Shown piece by piece: positions 25,770 to 33,741 of a stretch of 33,741 bases of DNA (positions within the stretch are counted from its first letter, which is position 1; each line of letters opens with the position of its first letter). The stretch comes from Selenomonadaceae bacterium (GTDB lineage Bacteria; Bacillota; Negativicutes; Selenomonadales; Selenomonadaceae). The notes beneath the pieces are model-generated. The model had not been told where the DNA came from, searched no databases, and was given only the letters and a program-made list of their open reading frames with translations. The DNA is taken from contig JAFZMV010000145.1 in assembly GCA_017553205.1 (NCBI GenBank), forward strand, positions 1-33,741. Reading direction: 5' to 3'. Both the position numbers and the translations under genes were made by a program.

Positions 25770-26017
25770 TCAAGGAAAAGCACATTCGCCATTAACATTT
25801 TTCGCCAGTTCTTCAAGGGTAAACATTTTTCCCTGCCCATTGCCGATTGAATTTTTGCACCGTCAAGTTTTGCAAGTTTTGCAAGATAACGGGCGTTATT
25901 TATACATTTTTCAACCTCTTTTCCTTTACGCATTTCCAATTCATCAAGAAAATGTTTCCATTAGCTTTTTGAAAAAGCAATACTGTCCTCACCATACTTA
26001 ATTACGATAATTTCCAT
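25770..26017 (-). pseudogene. broken small antitoxin-like gene inside the pot operon
   Basis: Reading down the minus strand from ATG 26015-26017, behind GAGGGAGAGA, the frame gives 18 residues ending in AFSKS, then a TAA at 25961-25963. The same frame continues as WKHFLDELEMRKGKEVEK and on to ARYLAKLAKLDGAK. Near 25830 a frameshift is needed to reach the likely true end, MFTLEELAKNVNGECAFP, stopping with TGA at 25770-25772. The pieces together would make a protein of about 80 residues. The pattern of a short strand, a helix with NARYLAKL and a closing FTLEEL resembles small type II antitoxins, but I cannot name the family. No toxin partner is present. It interrupts potC and potD. The rest of 25684-26035 is empty. 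Confidence 0.6.
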
Positions 26018-26035
26018 GATTCTCTCCCTCTTCCG

Positions 26036-26818
26036 TCAATTTAAATCTTCTACAGATAATTTTTTTCTATTCATAGCAAACAGAATCACAAAAATTAAAA
26101 CCGTGAGAAATACCAGCGTCGAAAGTGCATACATTTCTGGGTGTATTCCAAGTTTCAACTCAGAATAAATTTCTGTAGGCAGTGTGTCGACTCCTGCACC
26201 GCGTGTAAAATAAGTTATTATGAAATCGTCCGCCGACATCGTGAACGCCAGCAAAAATCCCGCAAAAATACTCGGTCTAAGTTCGGGAAGTACTACGCTT
26301 GTAAATGCTTTAAAAGGTGACGCTCCCAAATCCAAAGCCGCCTCATAAAAACTTTTATCAAGTGCCATAAGCTGAGGCATTATACACAGCATGACATAAG
26401 GAACATTGAAAACTACATGGGCGATTAAAATTGAGCCGTAGCCTAATTTCATTCCCATTCCCATGAATAAAAGCATTAAAGAAATTCCCGTAACAATATC
26501 CGCGTTTAAAATCGGAACATTCGCAATACTCATGAACATTGCCCGCATTTTTTTTCCAACTTCACGAAGTGCCAGACAAGTTATCAACGCCAAAATTGTC
26601 GCGATGAACGCAGATAAAATTCCGATTGAAATTGTATTTTCCAGTGCCTCTAAAATTTGTTCTTGCTGGAAAAGGGATTCGTACCACTTTAAAGAAAATC
26701 CCGTCCAGTGTCCGCGATAACGGCTTTCATTAAATGACTGTGCAATTAAAACTCCAATGGGAGCATAGAGAAATAAAAAAATTATCGCCAAATAAATTGT
26801 TTTTAATCTTGAAATCAT
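26036..26818 (-). CDS. potC: spermidine/putrescine ABC transporter permease PotC
   Basis: PotC is one of two membrane subunits of the polyamine importer. The 260 residues contain about six hydrophobic helices, with the first at about 8-26. The cytoplasmic EAA loop that contacts the ATPase reads EAALDLGASPFKAF followed by VVLPELRPSI (about 158-182). The SADDFIITYFT block near 190-200 is typical of PotC as distinct from PotB. The start codon overlaps the potB stop by four bases (ATGA), so translation is coupled. Downstream lies the broken antitoxin-like gene and then potD. Confidence 0.95.
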   Translation of the reverse strand: MISRLKTIYLAIIFLFLYAPIGVLIAQSFNESRYRGHWTGFSLKWYESLFQQEQILEALENTISIGILSAFIATILALITCLALREVGKKMRAMFMSIANVPILNADIVTGISLMLLFMGMGMKLGYGSILIAHVVFNVPYVMLCIMPQLMALDKSFYEAALDLGASPFKAFTSVVLPELRPSIFAGFLLAFTMSADDFIITYFTRGAGVDTLPTEIYSELKLGIHPEMYALSTLVFLTVLIFVILFAMNRKKLSVEDLN

Positions 26819-27642
26819 TTCTCCGCCTCCTCATGAGAATTTTCAAAAAAGACAGTCAACGCCATATTGATAACAATAAAAATCATCAGCACTATTGAAA
26901 GAGCCGCCCCCAAATTCCAATCATATTCAAAAGTAAATTCCTGCTCAATAACGTTACCTATCAATAAAATTCTTCCGCCGCCAAGTAAAGCACTTATCGC
27001 AAAAGTTGTAAGAGCGGGAATAAAAACCATAGTAATTCCGCTGACTGCTCCCGGCAAACTCAAAGGCAGAATAACTTTATAAAAAGTCTGCCAAGTATTC
27101 GCTCCCAAATCTTTTGCCGCCTCAATAATACTTTTGTCAATTTTCGTAAGTGCAACATAAAGCGGGAGAACCATATACGGCAGATAATTATAAACCATGC
27201 CGATAACTATCGCGGTTGAAGTATTTATCAAAGTCATGTCGGGAAGTGACAGCAACCTCAAAATTTGATTTAAAGTTCCGTTACTTTCCAAAATTGTCTG
27301 CCATGCCATCGTTGATAAAAGAGTATTCATCCATAACGGCAGAATAAACAATAAAGTTATAATCGTCCCCGCAGACTTCGCACGCTCCACCAAAATTAAA
27401 CACAACGGATAGGCTAAAAGCAGACAAACAATCGTGCTTATTAAAGCCAGCAGTACTGACATTTCCAGCGAGTGAAAAAATTCTGACTGGAAAATCATCA
27501 AAATATTTCCGAAAGTAAATTCTCCTTCGGGAGTCGTCAAGCCGTAATAAAGCATGAAAATCAACGGCACAAAAATAAAGATTCCTGCCCAAATACAAAA
27601 CGGTGCAAGAAATAGATTTCTTATTCCGACAGTTCTAAACAT
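26815..27642 (-). CDS. potB: spermidine/putrescine ABC transporter permease PotB
   Basis: PotB is the second membrane subunit of the polyamine importer. The 275 residues have six predicted hydrophobic helices. The EAA loop is EAAKDLGANTWQTFYKVILPLSLPG at about 172-196, with the Gly of the motif in place. The LPLWMNTLLSTMAWQTIL block is typical of PotB. ATG 27640-27642 lies behind GGAGG, 25 bp after the potA stop. It overlaps potC by four bases. The order potA-potB-potC-potD is the classical one. Confidence 0.95.
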   Translation of the reverse strand: MFRTVGIRNLFLAPFCIWAGIFIFVPLIFMLYYGLTTPEGEFTFGNILMIFQSEFFHSLEMSVLLALISTIVCLLLAYPLCLILVERAKSAGTIITLLFILPLWMNTLLSTMAWQTILESNGTLNQILRLLSLPDMTLINTSTAIVIGMVYNYLPYMVLPLYVALTKIDKSIIEAAKDLGANTWQTFYKVILPLSLPGAVSGITMVFIPALTTFAISALLGGGRILLIGNVIEQEFTFEYDWNLGAALSIVLMIFIVINMALTVFFENSHEEAEK

Positions 27643-27667
27643 TTACGTTTTTCCTCCGTTAAATTTT

Positions 27668-28738
27668 TCAAATTTCTTTGGCTACTGCCTCATCTTCTGA
27701 CTGAGGTTTCATCATAATTTGAATATTTTGGGGATCTAAATGCAGACTGACTTTGTCGCCGACTTTTCTGCCGTGAATTGACTGCACGAGCCATTCAAAA
27801 TTTCCCGTATCAACAATAATATCATAAGACATTCCCCAGAAACCTACGCGAGTAACAACTCCGTTTAAAGCATTTTCTTGAGGAAAATCAAGTGTAATAT
27901 CTTCGGGACGAATTTGAACATCAACGGGACATTCTTCGGGGAAACCTGTGTCAACGCAGGGATATTCTCTGCCAAAAATTCTGACGAGTTTATCACGAAC
28001 CATAACGCCGTCAATAATATTACTGTCGCCGATAAAATCAGCAACAAAAGCGTTTTCAGGCTCGTTATAAACATTTTCGGGAGTGCCGACCTGTTGAATG
28101 TAGCCCTGATTCATTACCACAACAGTATCAGACATAGAAAGTGCTTCTTCCTGATCATGCGTGACAAATACAAAAGTAATTCCCGTTTCGCGGTTTATTC
28201 TGACAAGTTCATTTCTCATTGCACGACGTAATTTTAAATCCAATGCACTCAAAGGCTCATCAAGTAATAAAACTTTCGGTTCATTGACAATAGCACGAGC
28301 GATTGCAATTCTCTGTTGCTGACCGCCTGAAAGTTTTGTTACGTCATGTTTTTCATAACCGTCAAGATTTACAAGTTTTAAAGCGTATTTAATTTTATCT
28401 TTGATATAATCTTCGGACTTACCGTTAATTTTTGGACCGAAGGCAATATTTTCCTCAACATTCATGTGAGAGAAAAGAGAATATTTTTGAAAGACGGTGT
28501 TAATAGGTCTGCGATTAGGCGGAACCTGCGTAATATCTTTTCCGTCAAAAATAACTCTGCCGTTGTCGGGTGATTCAAAACCTCCGATAATTCTGAGCAA
28601 AGTAGTTTTTCCGCAGCCCGACGGTCCCAACAAAGTCATGAATTCATTTTCATGAATTGTCAAATCAATTTCATCAAGCACCATCAAACTGCCAAAAGTT
28701 TTAACAACGTTTTCCAAGTGAATAAGTTCCCTTTTCAA
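27668..28738 (-). CDS. potA: spermidine/putrescine ABC transporter ATP-binding protein PotA
   Basis: PotA powers polyamine import. From the N-terminus there is a Walker A GPSGCGKTT (about 38-46), the Q-loop in VFQKYSLF, the signature LSGGQQQR, Walker B VLLLDEPLSALD and the H-loop THDQEEA. A TOBE-type regulatory domain follows from about 235 (QIRPEDI, VGFWGMSYDIIVD). The preferred start is TTG 28736-28738, ten bases behind GAAAGG, giving 356 residues. Another TTG at 28759 has no ribosome binding site. It is the first pot gene, 88 bp after the condensation-domain gene on the same strand, with a GGAAT-rich repeat in that gap and no clear promoter. Confidence 0.96.
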   Translation of the reverse strand: MKRELIHLENVVKTFGSLMVLDEIDLTIHENEFMTLLGPSGCGKTTLLRIIGGFESPDNGRVIFDGKDITQVPPNRRPINTVFQKYSLFSHMNVEENIAFGPKINGKSEDYIKDKIKYALKLVNLDGYEKHDVTKLSGGQQQRIAIARAIVNEPKVLLLDEPLSALDLKLRRAMRNELVRINRETGITFVFVTHDQEEALSMSDTVVVMNQGYIQQVGTPENVYNEPENAFVADFIGDSNIIDGVMVRDKLVRIFGREYPCVDTGFPEECPVDVQIRPEDITLDFPQENALNGVVTRVGFWGMSYDIIVDTGNFEWLVQSIHGRKVGDKVSLHLDPQNIQIMMKPQSEDEAVAKEI

Positions 28739-28760
28739 TTCCCAACAACCTTTCGTCAAT

Positions 28761-28825
28761 GTGGAATTTGGAATGAGGAATGAGGAATTTTTATTTTCGC
28801 CGTCCTTAATCCAACTTCCTAAATT
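28761..28825. repeat. GGAAT-rich intergenic repeat, copy 3 (degenerate)
   Basis: Between potA and the condensation-domain gene the plus strand reads GGAATTTGGAATGAGG with a further GAATGAGG unit, then a less regular CCTTAAT...TTCCT stretch. It shares the GGAATGAGGAATGAG core with the copy at 11941, but its right half pairs poorly, so any hairpin would be weak. It seems an eroded member of the same family. Confidence 0.5.
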
Positions 28826-30076
28826 TTATTTTAGAATTTGTGAGATTACAATTTTTTCGTTTTGGATTTCAGAAAGAATTTTATCCATGACGGACGCAAA
28901 ATTTTTCATGCTGTTTTCTGAAAATCTTGATGCGTCATAATCCAAAACTAAATCATAAGTGCCGCGTTCAGTCGTCCAAACTTCAATATCTAAAGAATTT
29001 TCTGCGGCTGAAGTTTCATTCGGCGGCATGTCGATAATTTGGGCGGTATTGTCGCCAATCATAATATGATCCGTGACAAAATTTTTCAAGAAAATAAAAG
29101 TCGCACAATCCACCGCAGAATCATTTTTATAAATTTCGTCTAAACTCTTGCGGAATTTTTTACTTGTGCGAATTATGCCTTCAAGTTCGTCCAAGAAATT
29201 TTCTGCAGAAATATCTTCCTCAAAATTCCATTTGCAAGGGAAATTTTCCATAAGCAGACCCATTAAACGAACTTCGCCGGGATTATTTCTGCCGCTGTCG
29301 ATTAAATTCATGACAGAACTTTTTGAGCCGGTAATTTTTGCAAGAGTAAGCATTGACGCGGCAAGGAAAAAAATTTGTTCATTGCGATGAGTTTTTCTGA
29401 AAAATTCTTCGCCGATATTTTTAAAAGTATATTTGAAAGTCCCTTTCTTCCAAGCAGAAACATTTTGAACGTCAACAGGCGGAAGATGTTTTTTTCTGTC
29501 AAAATTCGACAAAATTTTTTTCCAATATTCATGACCTTCGGCAAGTTCGTTTTCATTTGTCTGCAGTTCTTCAAGAGTATACTGCAAAAAACTTTTCGGA
29601 CTGCTCTGCAAATTTCTTCCGCGATAACGAATGTCTATTTCTTTCGCAAAAAGTAAAACGCTCATTCCGTCCATAACTGCATGATAAAAATCTACATAAA
29701 AATATTTTGCCGTCGGAGTTTGAAAAAGATAAATTCTGTAAAGCGGATTACCTATGAATTTATAAGGCTCTTTGAATTTGTTCACGCGTTCTTCAAATTC
29801 TTCGTCGGAAATTTTTTTCACTTCGATGTGAACAGGTGCCGAGTCGAAAGTCTGACAAAGTTCGCTTGTTTCAGGGTGAAACTCAAGACGACATTTAAAA
29901 ATATCGTGAGCGTTCAAAGTTTCGTTGACAGAATCTGCAAGGCGATTCATATCCACTCCCGAAGGCAGTTTCATCAAAGCTCCGATGTTCATCATAGTTG
30001 ATTTTGCTTTTCTCAAATGCATATCAATCAGCATATTTTGTATCGGACGCAGAGGATAAAAAATTCTCTCACTCAC
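28826..30076 (-). CDS. stand-alone condensation-domain (acyltransferase-like) protein
   Basis: The 416-residue protein has the fold of nonribosomal-peptide condensation domains and related acyl-CoA-dependent acyltransferases. The N-terminal RIFYPLRPIQNM matches the opening C-domain motif. The active-site motif HHxxxDG is present as YHAVMDG (131-137): the second, catalytic His132 is kept and the first is Tyr. The C-terminal YDLVLDYDASRFS matches the end of such domains. There is no adenylation or carrier domain and none nearby, so it acts alone or on a free substrate. The start is GTG 30074-30076 behind AAAGGAG. Its own promoter lies upstream, and potA follows on the same strand. The substrate is unknown; a polyamine is a tempting guess from position only. 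Confidence 0.8.
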   Translation of the reverse strand: MSERIFYPLRPIQNMLIDMHLRKAKSTMMNIGALMKLPSGVDMNRLADSVNETLNAHDIFKCRLEFHPETSELCQTFDSAPVHIEVKKISDEEFEERVNKFKEPYKFIGNPLYRIYLFQTPTAKYFYVDFYHAVMDGMSVLLFAKEIDIRYRGRNLQSSPKSFLQYTLEELQTNENELAEGHEYWKKILSNFDRKKHLPPVDVQNVSAWKKGTFKYTFKNIGEEFFRKTHRNEQIFFLAASMLTLAKITGSKSSVMNLIDSGRNNPGEVRLMGLLMENFPCKWNFEEDISAENFLDELEGIIRTSKKFRKSLDEIYKNDSAVDCATFIFLKNFVTDHIMIGDNTAQIIDMPPNETSAAENSLDIEVWTTERGTYDLVLDYDASRFSENSMKNFASVMDKILSEIQNEKIVISQILK

Positions 30077-30114
30077 TTTAAACACTCCTTTCAACTTTCA
30101 ACAAAATGAATTGT

Positions 30115-30143
30115 ATTTTATTTGGAACTTTTTTACAAGTCAA
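30115..30143 (-). promoter_or_regulatory. sigma-70 promoter for the condensation-domain gene and possibly pot operon
   Basis: On the minus strand TTGACT (30138-30143) and TAAAAT (30115-30120) are separated by exactly 17 bases. Transcription would begin near 30108, about 30 bases before the GTG start and ahead of the AAAGGAG ribosome binding site. No other clear promoter is seen before potA, so it may drive the whole minus-strand block down to the terminator at 24541-24577. Confidence 0.7.
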
Positions 30144-30185
30144 GGCAGGATTTTTTTTGAATGTACAAAAAATTGTGGTTTGTTG

Positions 30186-30194
30186 TGTTATAAT
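30186..30194 (+). promoter_or_regulatory. extended -10 promoter (TGtTATAAT) for the restriction-modification gene
   Basis: A perfect TATAAT (30189-30194) with TG one base upstream of it forms an extended -10. No good -35 lies 16-18 bases upstream. Transcription would start near 30201, two or three bases before the AAAGGGGA ribosome binding site, so the leader is only about 17 bases. It is the same nine-base element as at 8594-8602. Confidence 0.6.
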
Positions 30195-30217
30195 CTTGAT
30201 TGAAAGGGGAAATTTTT

Positions 30218-33200
30218 TTGTTTACGGAAAAAAATTTTAAATCTGCACTTGATGCCATGAACTTTGAAAAAATTTCTGACAGCGTTTATCAAAAAAATTT
30301 CGGAGAAAATATTTCAATGTCTGCAGATTTCAAAAATAAAAAACTTACTTATCCTACACAGTTAAAAAATTGCGAAAAAAATAATTTGCTCGACTCCGCA
30401 CACAAAGAAAATTTAGTTGTCTTTGAATGTGTTCACCGACTTTTGGAAAAAGGCTACAAGCCTGAACATATTGAACTGGAAAAGGCTTGGCACTTGGGAC
30501 ACGAAACAAAAAGCGGGCGTGCTGATATTTGTGTTTCAAATTTCGACGGTGAATTGCTTTGTATAATTGAGTGCAAAACTTTCGGGAAAGAATTCACCAA
30601 AGAATTGAAAAATTTGCAGGAGGACGGCGGACAACTTTTTTCTTATTGGCAACAAGAAAGAAATTGCAAATGGCTGGTCTTGTATACTTCAACTTTAGAC
30701 GAAAAAAATGAAAAAATTATTCCGAAGTCTGAAACTGTAGATTGTTCGGACGATAAAAATATTTTGACAGCTGCCGAAAAAAATCCCGAAGTAAAAACCT
30801 ATAAAAATTCTTACACTGTGGAAAATCTTTATGATACTTGGGTTGACACTTACGAAAAAAAATTATTGGGCGATTTATTTTTCAACGAAAATACAACGGC
30901 TTATAAAGTCGGACTGAAACCGCTGAAAATTTCTGATTTACAAGATTTAAGCGAAACTGACGGCATTATAAATAAAATTGAAGAAATTCTTCGTCACAAT
31001 AATATTTCAGATTATGCGAACGCTTTCAACAGACTGATCGCACTTTTTATTTGCAAACTTGTTGACGAGTCACAAAAAAATTTTGATGATGAAGTAGATT
31101 TTCAATATAAAATCGGTGTTGACAGTTATGAAATTTTACAGGACAGACTGCAAAGACTTCATCGCGACGGCATGGAAAAATTTATGGACGAAAAAATTTT
31201 CTATATGCCTGACGACTACGCAAAAAATTTAGTTCAGCAAGTTTTGGGGCAAAACAGAGAAATTATGATCCAAGATTTGCAGAATAATTTGCGAAAGCTG
31301 AAATTTTTTACAAACAATGATTTTGCTTTTAAAGAAGTTCACAACGAAGAACTTTTTTATCAAAATGGAAAAGTTTTGGTTGAAATGGTTCGTCTGTTTC
31401 AAAAATTTAAAATTATCAGCCCGAATAATTTGCAAACTCTCGGCGATATGTTCGAGCAACTTTTAGACAAAGGCTTTAAACAAAACGAAGGTCAATTTTT
31501 TACTCCGATTCCGATTGCAAGATTTATTTGGGATTCTTTGCCGCTTGAAAAAATTATTTCCGATGAACCGCCGAAAATTATTGATTATGCATGTGGTGCG
31601 GGACATTTTTTGACTCAAGGTTTTAAAGCGATAAACGATTTTACAAAAAATACTTTGCCAAAAGGTTGGGAAGACAGAAAAATTTTCGGAATTGAAAAAG
31701 ATTACAGGCTTGCAAGAGTTTCAAGAATTTCATTTTTTATGCACGGTGCAAACAAAGGCAGCGTAATTTTTGGCGACGGACTGGAAAATAATTTTGATAA
31801 ATATATTCGTCCTGCCGATTTTGATATTTTAATTTCAAATCCTCCGTATTCTGTCAAAAGTTTTAAACCACATTTAAAATTGGAAAATAAATTTGACACG
31901 CTTGAAAAAGTTTCAAATGACGGCTCAGAAATTGAAACTTTATTCGTTGAAAGAATTGCTCAACTTGTAAAGCCATGCGGAATTGCGGCGGTAATTTTGC
32001 CGAGTTCGATTTTGAATAAAGACGGCAAAAGTTTTATTTGTGCCAGAGAAAAAATTTTGCAGAATTTTTATATAAGAGCCATTGCGGAATTTGGCAGTAA
32101 AACTTTTGGAGCCACAGGTACAAAGACAAATATTATTTTTCTTGAAAAGTTGGAAGATACTCCGAAACGTTTTAATTTGCTCGGTGACAGCGTGACGCAA
32201 ATTTTTAAAGATGATATTCGCACTGATTTTGAGGATAAAAAAATTTTTGATGCTTGGTTGAAAAAAATAAATACTTCAGAAGAAATTTACAAAAATTTTG
32301 TAAATCGCGAAAAAAATTTTTCCGAATGGGCTGATGATTCTTATTTTGGCGAATATGTCACGGCTTTTGAAAATTCGACCGAATACAAAAATAAAATCAG
32401 CCAAGTTACTTTTCAAAATCTTTCTGATACAGAAAAAATTTCTTTGCTCAATCAAAAATTTTATGACTTCGCCCAAAGTGTCGAAAAAGAAAAAATTCTT
32501 TACTTCGCACAAACTTTTGAGCAAATGACGCTGATTATTTCCGCACCTGACGACAATTCAGAGCAAGAAAAATTTCTCGGCTACACTTGGAGCAATCGAA
32601 AAGGCGACGAAGGAATTAAAATTAAAACTCCGGGCGGTCTGCTTTATAATCCTGATAATCGAAATGATGAAAATAAACTTGCCGCTGCTGTCCGAAAAAG
32701 TTTTTCAGGCGAACAAATTAAAATTCCCGAATCCGAAAAATATTTCAATTATTTTAATCTCAGCGACTTAATCGACTTCAGCGGCACGAATTTTACAAAA
32801 ATTATTAAATTGACAAAAAAAATTGAAACGACTTACAGCGGAAATTTTGAAATAATTTCGCTTGGAAAAGCCGCAACGTATGTTACAGAAAAAATTTCTA
32901 TCGACGAAATAAAAATTTCTGATTATGTGACGACTGATAATATGCTGAAAGACAAACGCGGAATAAAAATTTTTGAAGGCGAGCCGCAAATTTCATCTGT
33001 GACAAAATTTTTGCCGAATGACATTTTAATTTCAAATATTCGTCCGTATCTCAAAAAAATTTGGTTTGCAGACCGTGCCGGCGGTTGCTCAAATGATGTT
33101 TTGGCTTTCAGAAGTTTTGATGAAAAAATTTTGTTGCCGAGATATTTATTTTTAATTTTGTCGCAAGATTATTTTTTTGATTTTGTTATGGCTGACATAA

Positions 33201-33643
33201 AAGGTTTGAAAATGCCACGAGGAGATAAAAAAAATATTTTAACTTTTAAATTTCCGTTGCCGAGTCTTGAAGAGCAGAAAAAAATTATTGGCGAATTTAC
33301 CGAGCTTGATGAAAAAATTTCAAATTGCGACAAAAAAATAATTTCCTGCGACTTGGCGATAAAAAATAAATTTGCTGAAATGTTTGGAGGATTTGAAAAA
33401 AATATTTCATTTTCAAAAATTTTCATTGATGATACAAAAAATGGTGAAAAAATTCCTGCGTCAGAATATTTAACTGAAGGAAAAATTCCGATTATTGACC
33501 AAAGTGTGAATGAAATTGCAGGTTACAGCAATTCTGAAGAAAATTTTTATAAAAATCTTCCGTGCATAATTTTTGGCGACCACACAGAAATTTTTAAATA
33601 TGTTAGAACCTGTCTAAAATCTTTTGAGAATAAGGGTAAGTAA
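30218..33643 (+). CDS. single-chain restriction-modification enzyme (nuclease-methylase-specificity fusion), truncated by an IS
   Basis: This protein joins all parts of a restriction system. The N-terminal domain looks like a PD-(D/E)xK nuclease of HsdR N-terminal type (GRADIC near 100, IECKTF near 117). A helical region leads to an N6-adenine methylase, with GQFFTPIPIARFI, SAM-binding DYACGAGHF near 457 and catalytic NPPY near 540. From about 874 an HsdS-like part follows: a first target-recognition domain (FEIISLGKAATYV to LPSLEEQKKI), a coiled linker, then a second domain from about 1055. This is Type IIG/BcgI-like architecture. The second domain stops at FGDHTEIFKYV (1129, base 33604); the last 12 residues and stop come from an inserted IS. 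The start is TTG 30218, seven bases behind AAAGGGGA. Confidence 0.88.
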   Translation: MFTEKNFKSALDAMNFEKISDSVYQKNFGENISMSADFKNKKLTYPTQLKNCEKNNLLDSAHKENLVVFECVHRLLEKGYKPEHIELEKAWHLGHETKSGRADICVSNFDGELLCIIECKTFGKEFTKELKNLQEDGGQLFSYWQQERNCKWLVLYTSTLDEKNEKIIPKSETVDCSDDKNILTAAEKNPEVKTYKNSYTVENLYDTWVDTYEKKLLGDLFFNENTTAYKVGLKPLKISDLQDLSETDGIINKIEEILRHNNISDYANAFNRLIALFICKLVDESQKNFDDEVDFQYKIGVDSYEILQDRLQRLHRDGMEKFMDEKIFYMPDDYAKNLVQQVLGQNREIMIQDLQNNLRKLKFFTNNDFAFKEVHNEELFYQNGKVLVEMVRLFQKFKIISPNNLQTLGDMFEQLLDKGFKQNEGQFFTPIPIARFIWDSLPLEKIISDEPPKIIDYACGAGHFLTQGFKAINDFTKNTLPKGWEDRKIFGIEKDYRLARVSRISFFMHGANKGSVIFGDGLENNFDKYIRPADFDILISNPPYSVKSFKPHLKLENKFDTLEKVSNDGSEIETLFVERIAQLVKPCGIAAVILPSSILNKDGKSFICAREKILQNFYIRAIAEFGSKTFGATGTKTNIIFLEKLEDTPKRFNLLGDSVTQIFKDDIRTDFEDKKIFDAWLKKINTSEEIYKNFVNREKNFSEWADDSYFGEYVTAFENSTEYKNKISQVTFQNLSDTEKISLLNQKFYDFAQSVEKEKILYFAQTFEQMTLIISAPDDNSEQEKFLGYTWSNRKGDEGIKIKTPGGLLYNPDNRNDENKLAAAVRKSFSGEQIKIPESEKYFNYFNLSDLIDFSGTNFTKIIKLTKKIETTYSGNFEIISLGKAATYVTEKISIDEIKISDYVTTDNMLKDKRGIKIFEGEPQISSVTKFLPNDILISNIRPYLKKIWFADRAGGCSNDVLAFRSFDEKILLPRYLFLILSQDYFFDFVMADIKGLKMPRGDKKNILTFKFPLPSLEEQKKIIGEFTELDEKISNCDKKIISCDLAIKNKFAEMFGGFEKNISFSKIFIDDTKNGEKIPASEYLTEGKIPIIDQSVNEIAGYSNSEENFYKNLPCIIFGDHTEIFKYVRTCLKSFENKGK

Positions 33644-33741
33644 AGCCAGAACAGTCATCTGCATTGAAGTGTGAAGTTTACGTTCACAATTTTTCCACAA
33701 ACGGCGATTCTTTTCCAACCACGCAAAAGTACGTTCCACAA
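33605..33741 (-). mobile_element. end of an IS5-like insertion sequence (partial)
   Basis: The restriction-modification reading frame loses family similarity at about 33604, in the middle of the conserved HTEIFKYV motif. From there the sequence begins AGAACCTGTCTAAAATC and holds the reverse-strand 3' end of a transposase gene, so this is one terminus of an insertion sequence. The other terminus, the matching inverted repeat and the target duplication are outside the window. The exact junction is uncertain by a few bases. Confidence 0.8.
33614..33741 (-). CDS. IS5-family transposase, C-terminal fragment
   Basis: The minus strand is open from the window edge to TAG at 33614-33616, giving 41 complete codons. 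The sequence VERTFAWLEKNRRLWKN is the characteristic C-terminal block of IS5/DDE transposases, in which the Glu of ERTFAW is the third catalytic acid. It continues HTSMQMTVLALLTLILKRF to the stop, nine bases from the IS terminus. The N-terminal part lies beyond the window, so whether the transposase is intact cannot be told. Confidence 0.85.
   Translation of the reverse strand, partial: VERTFAWLEKNRRLWKNCERKLHTSMQMTVLALLTLILKRF

Noticed and set aside
28761-28825. A terminator separating the condensation-domain gene from potA
   Set aside because: The repeat there pairs poorly and has no U-tract; read-through into pot genes cannot be excluded.

Overview
This 33.7 kb window reads as an ordinary, densely coded chromosomal stretch of an AT-rich anaerobic Firmicute (Bacillota), possibly a Negativicute; the class is an inference. 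The signs are the dnaG-rpoD pair, strong AGGAGG-type ribosome binding sites, frequent TTG and GTG starts, a GerMN lipoprotein, formate-THF ligase and the anaerobic cobalamin enzyme CbiD. Both strands are full of A-runs joined to T-runs inside genes. I found no rRNA, tRNA or CRISPR array.

Layout. 1-250: the tail of an unidentified gene and a bidirectional terminator. 264-3380 (minus): dnaG then rpoD, divergent from a TtcA-like PP-loop ATPase (3506-4294). 4311-8434 (minus): an SGNH hydrolase with cbiD, then metA with a small secreted protein. 8594-12620 (plus): a small membrane protein, HAD phosphatase, metallo-beta-lactamase lipoprotein, DUF3006 protein and cell-wall amidase in a tightly overlapped run, then a GerMN lipoprotein. 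12719-18596 (plus): fhs, a DUF2993 protein, an unusual HPr-like protein, hisS (frameshifted as given) and nagA. 18568-24482 (minus): a hybrid sensor kinase, aroC, speE and a CDF metal transporter. 24541-30143 (minus): a stand-alone condensation-domain protein followed by potA-potB-potC-(broken antitoxin-like gene)-potD and a strong terminator. 30186-33604 (plus): a large single-chain restriction-modification protein whose second specificity domain is cut by an IS5-like insertion sequence running off the window.

How the genes fit together. The minus-strand block from 18.5 to 30 kb has a polyamine theme: spermidine synthase and a complete PotABCD importer. The 8.6-12.6 kb block is envelope-directed (lipoproteins, amidase). 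The 12.7-18.6 kb block is one-carbon, translation and amino-sugar housekeeping.

I do not see a convincing new multi-gene system. The items most worth a second look are the IS-interrupted restriction-modification gene, the one-base frameshift in hisS, an HPr-fold domain with Asp where the phosphorylated His should be, a broken antitoxin-like gene inside the pot operon, a hairpin lying between the ribosome binding site and start codon of fhs, and a family of GGAAT-rich intergenic repeats. Start positions below are often later than the longest reading frame, because a clear ribosome binding site lies inside the longer frame.
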